From the NCBI GenBank assembly GCA_019637095.1, contig JAHBWG010000033.1:26050-90049 (forward strand): DNA of 64,000 nt, read 5' to 3'. The DNA is from Sandaracinaceae bacterium. Lineage in GTDB: Bacteria; Myxococcota_A; Polyangia; Polyangiales; Sandaracinaceae. A model generated the notes under the pieces. The model was not told where the DNA came from. It made no database searches and saw nothing but the letters and a program-made list of their open reading frames with translations. Numbering within the stretch: position 1 is the stretch's first letter; every line of letters starts with the position of its first letter. Position numbers and translations under genes: made by a program. Shown here piece after piece: positions 27,011-35,596 of the stretch.

Positions 27011-28564
27011 TCACAGCGTCGCGGCGTGCTCGCGCAGGGCGAGCTCTTCGGGTGGGGGGCGGGGGCGCCGCGGGAGGAGCGGGACGCGGTCGGGGAGGGC
27101 GGGCACCTCGGCGCGCTCGCGCTCGCCGAACAGCGACGCCTCGATCTCTGCGGCGAGCACGTAGAGGCCCCACAGCGTCGGGCCCTCGCAGCCGAACGGG
27201 AGGATCGCCTCGAGCACCGCCTCGCGCGCGGCGCCCTGCGTGCCGCCGCCGGCCGGGGTCGCGCACGCCTGGAAGAGGGCGAGGTAGCCCAGGCCCGCGG
27301 TCGACATCGCGGCGAGGTACGCCGACACCTCCGCGCGCGCGAGGCCGTCGAGGCCCTCGGGGCAGCCGGGGCAGGGGATCGCGTCGCCGTCGTCGCCGTC
27401 GGCCGCGTGCCGCAGCTCGTGCGCGGCGACCGAGCGCGCGACCACCATCGCGAGCCGCTCGATCGCGTCCTCGAGCCCGCGCGTCGTCGCGAGGCGCTCG
27501 GAGGCGCCGACGAGCTGCGCCGCCTCCTCCACGGTCACCTCGGGGCACTCGGTGTTGCCGCGGCTGCGCGCGAGCGCGCGCTCGAGGGCGGCGAGGCTGT
27601 CGCGCGAGATGCCGTTGTACGGCAGGCCGCTCATCCGGAAGCGGCTGCCGCAGAACTGCCGCGACTCGATCTCCGCGGCGACCTCGATCAGCGCTTGCTG
27701 GTCCTCGGCGGTCTCCTCGAGCAGGGCGTAGGTGGCCGGGTCGAGGGCGGCGTGCACCTCCTGGCGCACCCACGGCAGCCACGAGCGCTCGCGCGCGGGG
27801 CGGCGGGCGTCGATCGCCGCGTGGAGCGCGGGCCAGACGTGGCGGACGGTGAAGTGCAGCACGCGGCGCATGAGCACGAAGGCGTCGTCGCCGTGGCGCC
27901 CCGTGCGGCCGAGCCACCCCTCGACGGAGCCGAGCCGGTCGGCGCGCCGCAAGAGGCGCACGCGGTGACCGGCGCCGTTGCGCGCGTCGGCGAGCACCTC
28001 GTAGCTGCGCGTCTCGAGCATCGGGGCGCGGCGCTCGCGCACGACGAAGGACGCCTCGAGGCGCCAGGGCACCCCCGAGTCGTCGAGGTAGCGGTTGTAG
28101 GCCCAGAGCCAGTAGTCGAGCCGGTGCGCGCGCCCGAGCGGGTCGCCGCGCAGGGCCTCGTGCGTGCGCGCGAACAGCTCGCTCACGTTCGGGTCGGGCT
28201 CGAGCTCGGCGGCGAGGCGCGCGAACCGCTCGTCGGCCTGCCGCGTCCAGTAGCGCGAGCCGAACCGCGACGCGTAGGCCAGCCCGATCGTCCAGGCCGG
28301 GATGAGCTCGCCGTGCACGCGGTCGAAGTCGATCGCGCGCCGCGCGTAGTCGCTCATCGGTCGCTCGGGTGCGTACACCGGGGCGCCCTCGATCGTCGCC
28401 TCGCCGCGCACGAACGCGCGCACGCGCCGGCCCGCGAGCGGCCAGCCGAGCAGCACGACGGACGCGAGCGCCGCCGCGCCGAGGCCCCAGAGGAGCCGGC
28501 GGCGCCGCTCGCGCAGGATCCGCGCGACCGCGTCGTCGATCTCGTCTCGCCGGGCGCCGTCCAT
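27011..28564 (-). CDS. Membrane-anchored protein with HELRH metallopeptidase-like motif
   Basis: 517 residues of no family I recognise. A single membrane helix lies near residues 23-45 (LLWGLGAAALASVVLLGWPL). The rest is a long, helix-rich, charged domain. Near residue 382 is SVAAHELRHAADGDDGDAI, where HELRH matches the zinc motif HExxH, with an acidic residue in RAEVSAYLAAM about 24 residues later, and a Cys pair CPGC between. This fits a zincin on the outer face, but it could be coincidental. ATG 28564 begins MDGARRDEI. A 22-bp perfect palindrome begins 5 bp upstream of this start codon. The last residues are predicted disordered and Pro-rich. Confidence 0.65.
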   Translation of the reverse strand: MDGARRDEIDDAVARILRERRRRLLWGLGAAALASVVLLGWPLAGRRVRAFVRGEATIEGAPVYAPERPMSDYARRAIDFDRVHGELIPAWTIGLAYASRFGSRYWTRQADERFARLAAELEPDPNVSELFARTHEALRGDPLGRAHRLDYWLWAYNRYLDDSGVPWRLEASFVVRERRAPMLETRSYEVLADARNGAGHRVRLLRRADRLGSVEGWLGRTGRHGDDAFVLMRRVLHFTVRHVWPALHAAIDARRPARERSWLPWVRQEVHAALDPATYALLEETAEDQQALIEVAAEIESRQFCGSRFRMSGLPYNGISRDSLAALERALARSRGNTECPEVTVEEAAQLVGASERLATTRGLEDAIERLAMVVARSVAAHELRHAADGDDGDAIPCPGCPEGLDGLARAEVSAYLAAMSTAGLGYLALFQACATPAGGGTQGAAREAVLEAILPFGCEGPTLWGLYVLAAEIEASLFGERERAEVPALPDRVPLLPRRPRPPPEELALREHAATL

Positions 28565-28568
28565 GCTC

Positions 28569-28590
28569 CTACGGCCCGCGCGGGCCGTAG
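28569..28590. promoter_or_regulatory. 22-bp perfect palindrome in 5' leader of HELRH gene
   Basis: The two 11-bp arms ctacggcccgc and gcgggccgtag are exact reverse complements, with no spacer. The site lies 5-26 bp upstream of the HELRH protein start, in the position of the ribosome-binding site. As DNA it could bind a dimeric repressor. As RNA it would make a perfect hairpin, although with no loop bases the top pairs would open. No U-run follows, so it is not a standard terminator. No other gene starts within 80 bp on the plus side. Confidence 0.6.
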
Positions 28591-28673
28591 CCTCAGACTA
28601 CGTCGCGCGCCGGAAGTTCTCATCTCGCGCGAAGCGCAGCGCCGACCGGGCCGGGAGAGGCTAGAGTCGGGGC

Positions 28674-29459
28674 ATGCGCCTCGCCCTCGCCTCGATGCTG
28701 ATCCTCTGTGCGTGTGGCGGCTCGGACGAGCCGGCTCCGTCCGCTGCGTCTTCGTCGAGCGCCGGCGGCGAGGAGGCCAGCTCCGCGCCGACCGGGCCCG
28801 ACCCGGCGGGGGTCGAGGAGGTGCGCGACCTCGTGCGCGGCATCGGGCTCGGGCCGACCGCGGACGCCGCCCGGCGCCTGCGCGACGCGTCCTACCGCGT
28901 GCAGGGGGTCGAGTCCGTCCGCCTCGCGTGCCTGCAGCTCGTCGAGGCGTTCGTCGCGGGCTCGGTCGAGGCGTTCGACGCGGACGCGCAGTGCTTCGCG
29001 AGGCTCGACGCGCTGCGCACGACCTACGAGGTCGCGGACGCGCCGGACCTCTCCGGTTTCCGGGCGCTGATCGCGGAGGCGCGCGCCGAGCGGCACCGCA
29101 ACCTCCCGCCCCTGCCGCCCGGGTTCGCGTCGGACAACGACGAGCGCGTCCTGCAGGGCGAGCTCACCGACGACGACCCGCGCCTGCCGAACGGGACCGC
29201 GTACGACGAGCACGTCGTCGAGCTGACGCCGGGCTGGACGGTGACGATCGACCTCGTCAGCAGCGCGTACGACACGTTCCTCTACCTTCACGGCGCGGAC
29301 GGTCGCGAGCTCGCCGCCGACGACGACGGTGGCGAGGGCCTCAACAGCCGCATCGTCCATCGCGTCACCGCGGCGGGCGCCTACCGCGTGCGCGCGGGGG
29401 CGTTCAGCGCGCGGGGCCGCGGCCCGTACCGCCTCACCGTGGCGCTCTCGGCCGAGTAG
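28674..29459 (+). CDS. Lipoprotein with C-terminal PPC domain
   Basis: 261 residues. Signal peptide with lipobox (ASMLILCACGG, Cys near residue 14), then a Ser/Ala-rich linker. Residues 45-140 are helical and unrecognised. The C-terminal 90 residues match the bacterial pre-peptidase C-terminal (PPC) fold: HVVELTPGWTVTIDLVSSAYDTFLYL, then AADDDGGEGLNSRI, then YRVRAGAFSARGRGPYRLTV (each shown in part). PPC domains usually accompany secreted peptidases and often bind calcium. Here it is attached to an unknown helical module. The gene is plus strand and divergent from the HELRH gene. The stop is only 4 bp before the rRNA methyltransferase start. Confidence 0.78.
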   Translation: MRLALASMLILCACGGSDEPAPSAASSSSAGGEEASSAPTGPDPAGVEEVRDLVRGIGLGPTADAARRLRDASYRVQGVESVRLACLQLVEAFVAGSVEAFDADAQCFARLDALRTTYEVADAPDLSGFRALIAEARAERHRNLPPLPPGFASDNDERVLQGELTDDDPRLPNGTAYDEHVVELTPGWTVTIDLVSSAYDTFLYLHGADGRELAADDDGGEGLNSRIVHRVTAAGAYRVRAGAFSARGRGPYRLTVALSAE

Positions 29460-29463
29460 CCCC

Positions 29464-30201
29464 ATGCCGCCCCGCGATCACACGTTCCACGGTGAGAACG
29501 CCTGTCGCGCCCTCTTCGCGTGCCGGCCCGACGCCATCCATCGCGCGCTCCTGAGCGAGGAGGCCGCGCCGCGCTTCGCCGACCTCATGCGCGCGCTCGC
29601 GAAGCGCCGCCGTCCGTACCGCGTCGTCCCGGAGGCGGAGCTCGAGAAGGTCGCGGGCAGCCGGCACCACGAGGGGATCTGCATCGTCGCCGATCCGATC
29701 GAGCCGCCGCGCGCCGCCGACCTGCTCGGCGCGCTCGGCGCGCGCCCGGCGCGCTACGTCTTCCTCGACGGCGTGCGCAACCCGCACAACGTCGGCGCGC
29801 TCTTGCGCGCGGCGGCGCACTTCGGCGACGCGGCGCTCGCGGGCCTGCCCGGCGACCTGCCGAACGTCTCCGGCGCGGTCGCGCGCATCGCCGAGGGCGG
29901 CGCCGAGCACGTCCCCGTGCTCGTGTGGCCCGATCCGCGCCGCGCGCTCTCGCGCCTGCGCGAGCACGGCTTCGTGGTGATCGCCGCGGAGACGCGCGGC
30001 GGGGCGTCGGTCTTCGACGCGAAGCTGCCGCGCCGCGCGGTCTTCCTCGTCGGCGCAGAGCGCGAAGGGCTCAGCGCCTCCGCTCGCCTCGAGGCGTCGC
30101 TCGCCGTGACCATCCCCGGCACCGGCGCCGTCGAGAGCCTCAACGTCGCGGTGGCGTGCTCGGTCCTGCTCGCGGAGCACCGGCGCCAGCACCCGTCGTG
30201 A
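29464..30201 (+). CDS. TrmH/SpoU-family RNA 2'-O-methyltransferase
   Basis: 245 residues with the knotted SPOUT fold. It has an N-terminal substrate-binding part (HTFHGENACRALFACRPDAI) and the three SpoU motifs: FLDGVRNPHNVGALLRAAAHFG (given in part), FLVGAEREGLS and IPGTGAVESLNVAVACSVLL. The substrate is a tRNA or rRNA ribose, but the exact site cannot be deduced. The start at ATG 29464 comes right after the PPC lipoprotein stop, and the stop overlaps the start of the next methyltransferase gene (GTGA, 30198-30201). This pairing suggests a joint role in RNA modification. Confidence 0.92.
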   Translation: MPPRDHTFHGENACRALFACRPDAIHRALLSEEAAPRFADLMRALAKRRRPYRVVPEAELEKVAGSRHHEGICIVADPIEPPRAADLLGALGARPARYVFLDGVRNPHNVGALLRAAAHFGDAALAGLPGDLPNVSGAVARIAEGGAEHVPVLVWPDPRRALSRLREHGFVVIAAETRGGASVFDAKLPRRAVFLVGAEREGLSASARLEASLAVTIPGTGAVESLNVAVACSVLLAEHRRQHPS

Positions 30202-31088
30202 TCGGCTACCTGGCCGCGGAGGGCTTCGAGGAGGAGCTCGCGCGCGAGCTCGGCGCGCCGCACGAGCGCCACGGGCGCCTCTTCCTCGCGCCGGGCCCCG
30301 AGCGCAGCGCGGCGTGGGCGGCCAACGTCTGGCGTACGCCGGTGCGGCTCGAGGTGCGCTCCATCGCCGACGCGGCCGCGCAGCTCCGCGCGCTCCAGCG
30401 GAACTGGGCGCTCTACTCCGCTCGCGATCATCGCCGCGCGGCGCTGATCGACGCGCGCCTGCCGCACGTCTCCGCCAAGCCGATCGCGCCGTTCTCGCCG
30501 CTGCCCGCTGCCCCGCTCGGCTCCTTCACGCTCCTCGACCGCGACACCGTGCTCGCGTCGGCCGACTGCGCGAGCCCGTTCCCCCACGGCGAGGTGCGCT
30601 TCGTCGAGGACCACGAGGGACCGCCGAGCCGCGCGTACCTCAAGCTGTGGGAGCTCTTCACGCTGAGCGGGCGCTGGCCGGCGCCTGGCGAGCGCGTGGT
30701 GGATCTCGGCGCGGCGCCCGGCGGCTGGACGTGGGTGCTCGCAAGCCTCGGGTGCCGGGTGCTCAGCGTCGACAAGGCCCCGCTCGATCCGCGCGTCGCG
30801 GCGCTCCCCAACGTCGAGCACCGGACGCAGAGCGCGTTCGCGCTCGATCCCGCGGAGGTCGGGCCGATCGATTGGCTGTTCTCGGACGTGATCTGTTACC
30901 CGAAGCGGCTCCTCGGGCTGGTCGAGCGGTGGCTCGCGGCGGGCAACGTCCGCAACTTCGCTTGCACGATCAAGTTCCAGGGCGAGACCGATCACGAGAC
31001 CGCGACGCGCTTCGCGGCGATCGAGGGCGCCCGGCTGCGCCACCTCTCGCACAACCGCCACGAGCTGACGTGGACGCGGCTCGCGTGA
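30198..31088 (+). CDS. rlmM: RlmM-like 23S rRNA 2'-O-methyltransferase
   Basis: 296 residues, shorter than E. coli RlmM (about 366) because the N-terminal THUMP-like part is reduced. The Rossmann SAM-binding motif is VVDLGAAPGGWTWVL near residue 170, the next Asp lies in VLSVDKAPLD, the third in WLFSDVICYPKRLL, then a Lys in FACTIKFQGE and a Glu in NRHELTWTRL. The Lys-Asp-Lys-Glu pattern and the conserved motif SWTL-like GSFTLLDRDTVLASAD match RlmM, which methylates C2498. It starts at GTG 30198, overlapping the upstream stop. A dispersed repeat follows 13 bp after the stop. Confidence 0.82.
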   Translation: MIGYLAAEGFEEELARELGAPHERHGRLFLAPGPERSAAWAANVWRTPVRLEVRSIADAAAQLRALQRNWALYSARDHRRAALIDARLPHVSAKPIAPFSPLPAAPLGSFTLLDRDTVLASADCASPFPHGEVRFVEDHEGPPSRAYLKLWELFTLSGRWPAPGERVVDLGAAPGGWTWVLASLGCRVLSVDKAPLDPRVAALPNVEHRTQSAFALDPAEVGPIDWLFSDVICYPKRLLGLVERWLAAGNVRNFACTIKFQGETDHETATRFAAIEGARLRHLSHNRHELTWTRLA

Positions 31089-31101
31089 TCGCGCCGGCTT
31101 C

Positions 31102-31257
31102 GAGGTCTGTCGACGAGTCTCCCGTCGCCCCGCGGCCGATGCGGGCCCATCCGCGGCGTTGCCGCGGCTCGCCGTCCTCTCGCACGACCCCTCGCGTCGC
31201 CTTGCGGCTGGACGCACCTCGACCCCGGTGCTCGGCCCGATTCGTCGACGGACCTTC
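31102..31257. repeat. Dispersed intergenic repeat element, copy A
   Basis: 156 bp between the convergent stops of the RlmM-like gene and the TPR gene. The ends are imperfect inverted repeats (gaggtctgtcgacgagtc on the left against gattcgtcgacggaccttc on the right), so the transcript could fold back. It resembles the sequence at 53324-53431: shared blocks are ccgtcgccccgcggccg and ggtgctcggcc...cgtcgacggacct. No coding potential is visible. It may be a non-autonomous miniature element, or a read-through terminator shared by two loci. Confidence 0.5.
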
Positions 31258-32935
31258 AGGGGCAGCGCGAGCGGATGCGGCGGATCGCGGCGGCGTCGAA
31301 GCCCTGCGGCGCGCGCTCGAGGTAGCGCGTGGCGAGCTCGCACGCCTCGAGCCCCTCGACGGTCTGCGCGAGGAGCGCGATCGCCATCGGCGCCGGGTCG
31401 CGCCCCTCCATCGCCTGACGCAGGTGCGTCTCGGCGGGCTGGTTGCGCAGCCGCGCGATGCGCGCGAGCACGAGCGCGGCCTCTGCGGAGCGGCCGTCGA
31501 GCCGCCGGGCGATCTCCGCCTCGCGCTGCGCCGACGAGACCTCGCCGTTCTCGAGCAGCACGAGCGCCTCGGTCGCGTGCAGGCGCGCCCCGAGGATCGC
31601 GTCGGTGTTGGCGCTCGCGCCCGCCGCGTCGGTCGCCTCGCGCACGTAGCGGCGCGCGACGCTGAACTCCGCGGCGCGCGCGTGGATGCCGGCGAGCCCG
31701 AGCCGTCCGTGCACGTCGGTCGACGAGAGCGTGAGCGCGCTGCGGAACGCGTCGCTCGCCTGCCGGTCGCGCTCCGCTTGCACGAGGACGCGGCCGAGCG
31801 CGACGTAGATCGGCGCGTCGCGGTGCGCCTCGGCGAGCTCGCGCAGGCGCGCGACCGCGAGCGCGCCGTCGCCGCGCAGGACGGCGAGGCCCGCCTCGAT
31901 GCGCGCGAGCGCGAGGGCATCCGCGCCCGCCTCGCGCGCGCGCGCCAGCGCGCTGGCCGCGCCCTCTGCGTCCCCGTCGCGCAGCGCCAGGCCGGCCTCC
32001 TCGAGCGGGTCGATGGCCGGCGGCGGCTCCGGCTCCGGCTCCGGCTCGGGCTCCGGCTCCGGGGTCGCCTCCGCGACGACCACCGGCTCGGGCTCGGGCT
32101 CCGGCTCCGGCGCTGCCTCGACCACGTCCTCGACCGCCGGCTCGGGCGCGGGCTCGGGCGCCGTCGTCGCGCTCTGGGTCGCGCTCGGCGCCGGGACGTC
32201 GTCGCGCTGATTGGCGGTGAGCCCGACGGCGGTGCCGATCGCCACGCCGCCGGCGACGCAGAGCGCGCCGATGATCACGACGCGCCCCCTCCGGCTCTTG
32301 GCCGGCGTGCGCGGGACCACGTACGTGCCGCTGTCGTTGCCAGCGCGGATCGGCTCGAGCGTCCGCTCCGGGGGCTTCTGCAGCGCGGGCGCCGTGTCGA
32401 TCGGCGCGTCCCACGGGTTCGAACGCTCGTCCGGGAGGTTGCCGCGATCGAAGAACTTGGTGCGGACGAGCTCATCGGGGACCTGCGGGCCCCACCCGCG
32501 GTACTCGTCTCGCGGAGCCGCGGGAGCCGGCTCGTAGTACGGGTCCATCGCCGGCGGCAGGGGCGCGTGGGGCGGCGCCTCCGGGGGCACCTCGTACGGA
32601 TGCGCGGGGAGCCCGGCGAGATCGAGCTGAGACAGATCGACCTGCGTCGTCGGTGCGTCGTCTCCGCCCGTCCCTTGCGAGAACGCGACACGCGTGGGCG
32701 CGCCCTCGAAGCCGTCGTCGATCGGCGGGTGGAGATCGGGGTCGGGGTAGGCGCGGGCGGCGGCGTCGTGGCTCACGTCACCCCAGGGCCTCGCAAGGCG
32801 CGTGCTACGGCCTGCTTTTTCGCGTTCGTCGGGCTGCCAGAACCCGGTCGCGTCGGACTGGGGACTCGACTCCCCCCCACGCTCGCCGCCGCCGAGGTCG
32901 TCGGGCCCCGGTGAATCGTCGGGCGGTCGGCTCAT
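31256..32935 (-). CDS. Membrane protein with acidic Pro-Glu linker and TPR repeats
   Basis: 559 residues. The first 200 residues are disordered and Pro/Asp/Glu-rich, with forms such as PPEAPPHAPLPPAMDPYYE. A single membrane helix lies near residues 216-238 (VVIIGALCVAGGVAIGTAVG). A Pro-Glu repeat follows on the other side, encoded by cggctc/ccggct repeats at 32022-32063 and 32083-32110. From about residue 310 to the end come five or six TPR-like helical pairs (for example ALALARIEAGLAVLRGDGAL). The orientation puts the TPR domain outside the cytoplasm with a long extended spacer. It lies downstream of lon on the same strand, separated by a hairpin. Confidence 0.75.
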   Translation of the reverse strand: MSRPPDDSPGPDDLGGGERGGESSPQSDATGFWQPDEREKAGRSTRLARPWGDVSHDAAARAYPDPDLHPPIDDGFEGAPTRVAFSQGTGGDDAPTTQVDLSQLDLAGLPAHPYEVPPEAPPHAPLPPAMDPYYEPAPAAPRDEYRGWGPQVPDELVRTKFFDRGNLPDERSNPWDAPIDTAPALQKPPERTLEPIRAGNDSGTYVVPRTPAKSRRGRVVIIGALCVAGGVAIGTAVGLTANQRDDVPAPSATQSATTAPEPAPEPAVEDVVEAAPEPEPEPEPVVVAEATPEPEPEPEPEPEPPPAIDPLEEAGLALRDGDAEGAASALARAREAGADALALARIEAGLAVLRGDGALAVARLRELAEAHRDAPIYVALGRVLVQAERDRQASDAFRSALTLSSTDVHGRLGLAGIHARAAEFSVARRYVREATDAAGASANTDAILGARLHATEALVLLENGEVSSAQREAEIARRLDGRSAEAALVLARIARLRNQPAETHLRQAMEGRDPAPMAIALLAQTVEGLEACELATRYLERAPQGFDAAAIRRIRSRCP

Positions 32936-32947
32936 GATCGGGCTCCC

Positions 32948-32983
32948 GGCGAAGGCACGCCCGAAGGATAGCGTGCCTTCGCC
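32948..32983 (-). terminator. Strong hairpin after lon
   Basis: 13-bp perfect inverted repeat (ggcgaaggcacgc against gcgtgccttcgcc) with a 10-nt loop. It sits 43 bp after the lon stop and 13 bp before the TPR protein start on the minus strand. No poly-U tract follows, so it may be an attenuator or Rho-assisted terminator, or an mRNA-stabilising hairpin. Confidence 0.55.
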
Positions 32984-33025
32984 CCGGCGCGGGCTCGTCG
33001 TGGATCGGAGCGCGTCACGGCTCCG

Positions 33026-35476
33026 TCACGCCGGCGGCGGTGCCGCCTTCTGCCGCGCGTGCTTCGCGCCGCTCTTCTGGTCCTCGAGCAGCTCGATGGC
33101 CGGCAGGTCGAGCTTGCCCGGCTCCTCGAGCGCGAGCTCGAGCACCTCGGTCATGTGGCTGACGCCGATGAACTCGAGCTCCTCCTTGATCTCGGCGGGG
33201 ACCTCCTCGAGATCGGCGACGTTGCGCTCGGGGAGGATCACGCGCTTGATGCCGGCGCGGTGCGCCGCGAGGACCTTCTCCTTCACGCCGCCGACGGGGA
33301 GCACCCGCCCGCGCAGGGTGATCTCGCCGGTCATGGCGACGTCGTGCCGCACCCGGATCCCTGCGAGGAGCGAGACGAGGGCGGTCATCATCGTCACGCC
33401 CGCGCTCGGTCCGTCCTTGGGCATCGCGCCCGCCGGGATGTGGATGTGGATGTCGTGCTTCTCGAGGAAGTCCTCGGTGATCGTCAGCGACTTGGCGCGG
33501 GTGCGCACCCAGCTGAGGGCGGCCTGCGCCGACTCCTTCATCACCTCGCCGAGCTGGCCGGTGAGCTGCAGCTTGCCCGTCCCCTTCATCTGAGTGGCCT
33601 CGATGAAGAGGATCTCGCCGCCGACCGCCGTCCACGCGAGGCCGGTCGCGACGCCGGTGTCCTCCGTGCGCTCGGCGATCTCCGACTCGTAGCGCGGCGC
33701 GCCGAGGTAGGTGCGGATCGTCTCCGCGTCGTCGATCGGGTAGGGGCCCTCCTCGCCCTGCGCGATCTTCACGGCCACGCCGCGGATCACGCCGGCGAGC
33801 TTGCGCTCGAGGTTGCGCACGCCGGCCTCGCGCGTGTAGCTGTCGATGACCACCTCGATCGCCTCGCGCGTGAAGGTGATCTGCCCCTCCTTGATCCCGT
33901 GCTCCTCGAGCTGCTTGGGGATCAGGTGGTGGCGCGCGATGTCGAGCTTCTCGTTGCGCGTGTAGCCGGGGATGTCGATGACCTCCATCCGGTCGCGCAG
34001 CGGGGGCGGGATGGTGTCGCCGACGTTCGCCGTCGCGAAGAACATCACCTTCGAGAGGTCGTACGGGATCTCGAGGTAGTGGTCGGCGAAGGTGTCGTTC
34101 TGCTCCGGGTCGAGCACCTCGAGCAGCGCCGCCGCCGGGTCGCCGCGGAAGTCGTGCCCGATCTTGTCGATCTCGTCGAGCATGAAGACCGGGTTGATGG
34201 TGCTGGCCTTCTTCATCGACTGGATGATCTGGCCGGGCAGCGCGCCGACGTAGGTGCGGCGGTGGCCGCGGATCGCGGCCTCGTCGTGCACGCCGCCGAG
34301 CGAGATGCGGACGAACTTGCGGCCGAGCGCGCGCGCCACCGAGCGACCGAGCGAGGTCTTGCCGACGCCCGGCGGCCCGATGAGGCAGAGGATCGGGCCC
34401 TTCTTGTCCTTCTTCAGCTTGCGGACCGCGAGGAACTCGACGATGCGCTTCTTGACCTTGTCGAGGCCCGAGTGGTCCTCGTCGAGCACCTGACGCACGG
34501 TCGCGATGTCGAGGTTGTCGGTCGTGAGCTGCGTCCACGGCACGTCGAGGATCCAGTCGATGTACGTGCGCACGACCGTGTACTCGGCCGAGCCGACCTG
34601 CATCGAGCGCAGCCGCTTGAGCTGCTTGCGCGCGACCTCCTCCGCCTCGCGCGGGAGGTTCGCCTTCGTGATGCGCTCGTCGAGCACGTCGAGGTCGCCG
34701 GCGTCGCCGTCCTCCTCGCCGAGCTCCTCCTTGATCGCCTTGAGCTGCTGGCGCAGGACGTACTCGCGCTGGTTCTTGCCCATCTCCTCCTTGATCTGGG
34801 AGTTGATGCGCTCGCGCATCTTGAGGATCTCGAGCTGGCGCGTGAGCAGGCGCAGGACCTTGCGGATGCGCTCCTTCACCTCGATCGTCTCGAGGAGCTG
34901 CGCCTTCTCGTCGACCGGCGCGTCGAGGTTGGCCGCGACGAGATCCGCGAGCTGCCCCGCCTCCTGGATCGAGTCGATGAGCGAGCCGGCCTCGCGGGGG
35001 AGCTCGGGCATGAGCTGGATGACCTGCTTGGCGATGTCGCGCAGGCTCATCGCGAGCGCCTCGGTCTCGACGTCCTCGTCGCGCGGCTCGCCGAGGCGCG
35101 AGATCCGCGCCTTGAGGTACGGCTTCTCGCCGACCATCCCCTCCATGCGGACGCGCACGAGGCCTTGCAGGATGAGCGAGTAGTTGCCGGAGCTGTGCTT
35201 GAGCGCCTTCAGCACCCGCGCCGCGACGCCGACCGGGTAGAGGTCGGGCTGCGTCGGGTCGTCCGTCGACGGATCGCGCTGCGCGAAGATCGCGATCACC
35301 GGCTGCTCGAGCCCCTCGATGTCTTCGACGAGCGAGACGGACTTCTCGCGTCCCACGTCGAACGGGGCGACCGCCCCGGGGAACAGGACGGCGTTGCGAA
35401 TGGGCAGGACGGGGAGCTCGTCGGCGAAGCGCAGATCCTGCTCTCCCACCTCGGGCGTCGAGTCGTCATCGGACAT
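33026..35476 (-). CDS. lon: ATP-dependent Lon protease
   Basis: 816 residues, typical length. The N-terminal LON substrate-recognition domain starts near residue 21 ([19 protein letters not shown]), a coiled helical region follows, then the AAA+ module: Walker [16 protein letters not shown] near residue 361 and Walker [14 protein letters not shown]. The C-terminal peptidase has the Ser-Lys dyad, with Ser in [15 protein letters not shown] near 684 and Lys in [14 protein letters not shown] near 726. Acts in the cytoplasm on misfolded and regulatory proteins. The ribosome-binding site is aggtga, 5 bp before the ATG. A promoter-like pair lies 77-105 bp upstream of the start. Confidence 0.97.
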   Translation of the reverse strand: MSDDDSTPEVGEQDLRFADELPVLPIRNAVLFPGAVAPFDVGREKSVSLVEDIEGLEQPVIAIFAQRDPSTDDPTQPDLYPVGVAARVLKALKHSSGNYSLILQGLVRVRMEGMVGEKPYLKARISRLGEPRDEDVETEALAMSLRDIAKQVIQLMPELPREAGSLIDSIQEAGQLADLVAANLDAPVDEKAQLLETIEVKERIRKVLRLLTRQLEILKMRERINSQIKEEMGKNQREYVLRQQLKAIKEELGEEDGDAGDLDVLDERITKANLPREAEEVARKQLKRLRSMQVGSAEYTVVRTYIDWILDVPWTQLTTDNLDIATVRQVLDEDHSGLDKVKKRIVEFLAVRKLKKDKKGPILCLIGPPGVGKTSLGRSVARALGRKFVRISLGGVHDEAAIRGHRRTYVGALPGQIIQSMKKASTINPVFMLDEIDKIGHDFRGDPAAALLEVLDPEQNDTFADHYLEIPYDLSKVMFFATANVGDTIPPPLRDRMEVIDIPGYTRNEKLDIARHHLIPKQLEEHGIKEGQITFTREAIEVVIDSYTREAGVRNLERKLAGVIRGVAVKIAQGEEGPYPIDDAETIRTYLGAPRYESEIAERTEDTGVATGLAWTAVGGEILFIEATQMKGTGKLQLTGQLGEVMKESAQAALSWVRTRAKSLTITEDFLEKHDIHIHIPAGAMPKDGPSAGVTMMTALVSLLAGIRVRHDVAMTGEITLRGRVLPVGGVKEKVLAAHRAGIKRVILPERNVADLEEVPAEIKEELEFIGVSHMTEVLELALEEPGKLDLPAIELLEDQKSGAKHARQKAAPPPA

Positions 35477-35552
35477 GGTTCACCTCAGACCTTGGGGACC
35501 GCTCGGCACCTCTACCACATCGAAGCGGCTCGGTGATCCCGCCGGACGGTCG

Positions 35553-35581
35553 AACATAGTGACCGCGCGGCATTCCGGCAA
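35553..35581 (-). promoter_or_regulatory. Sigma70-like promoter for lon
   Basis: On the minus strand: -35 TTGCCG (35576-35581), 17-bp spacer, -10 TATGTT (35553-35558), leaving a leader of about 70 nt to the lon start. Spacing and both boxes are good for a vegetative promoter. I see no CIRCE element or heat-shock sigma32 pattern nearby, so stress control is not evident. Confidence 0.45.
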
Positions 35582-35596
35582 CGGCCACGGGGGGGC

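Noticed and set aside
27000..27020. Direct repeat cacagcgtc near the end of the HELRH gene
   Set aside because: Only a 9-bp doublet at the convergent gap between the response regulator and the HELRH gene; nothing indicates function.
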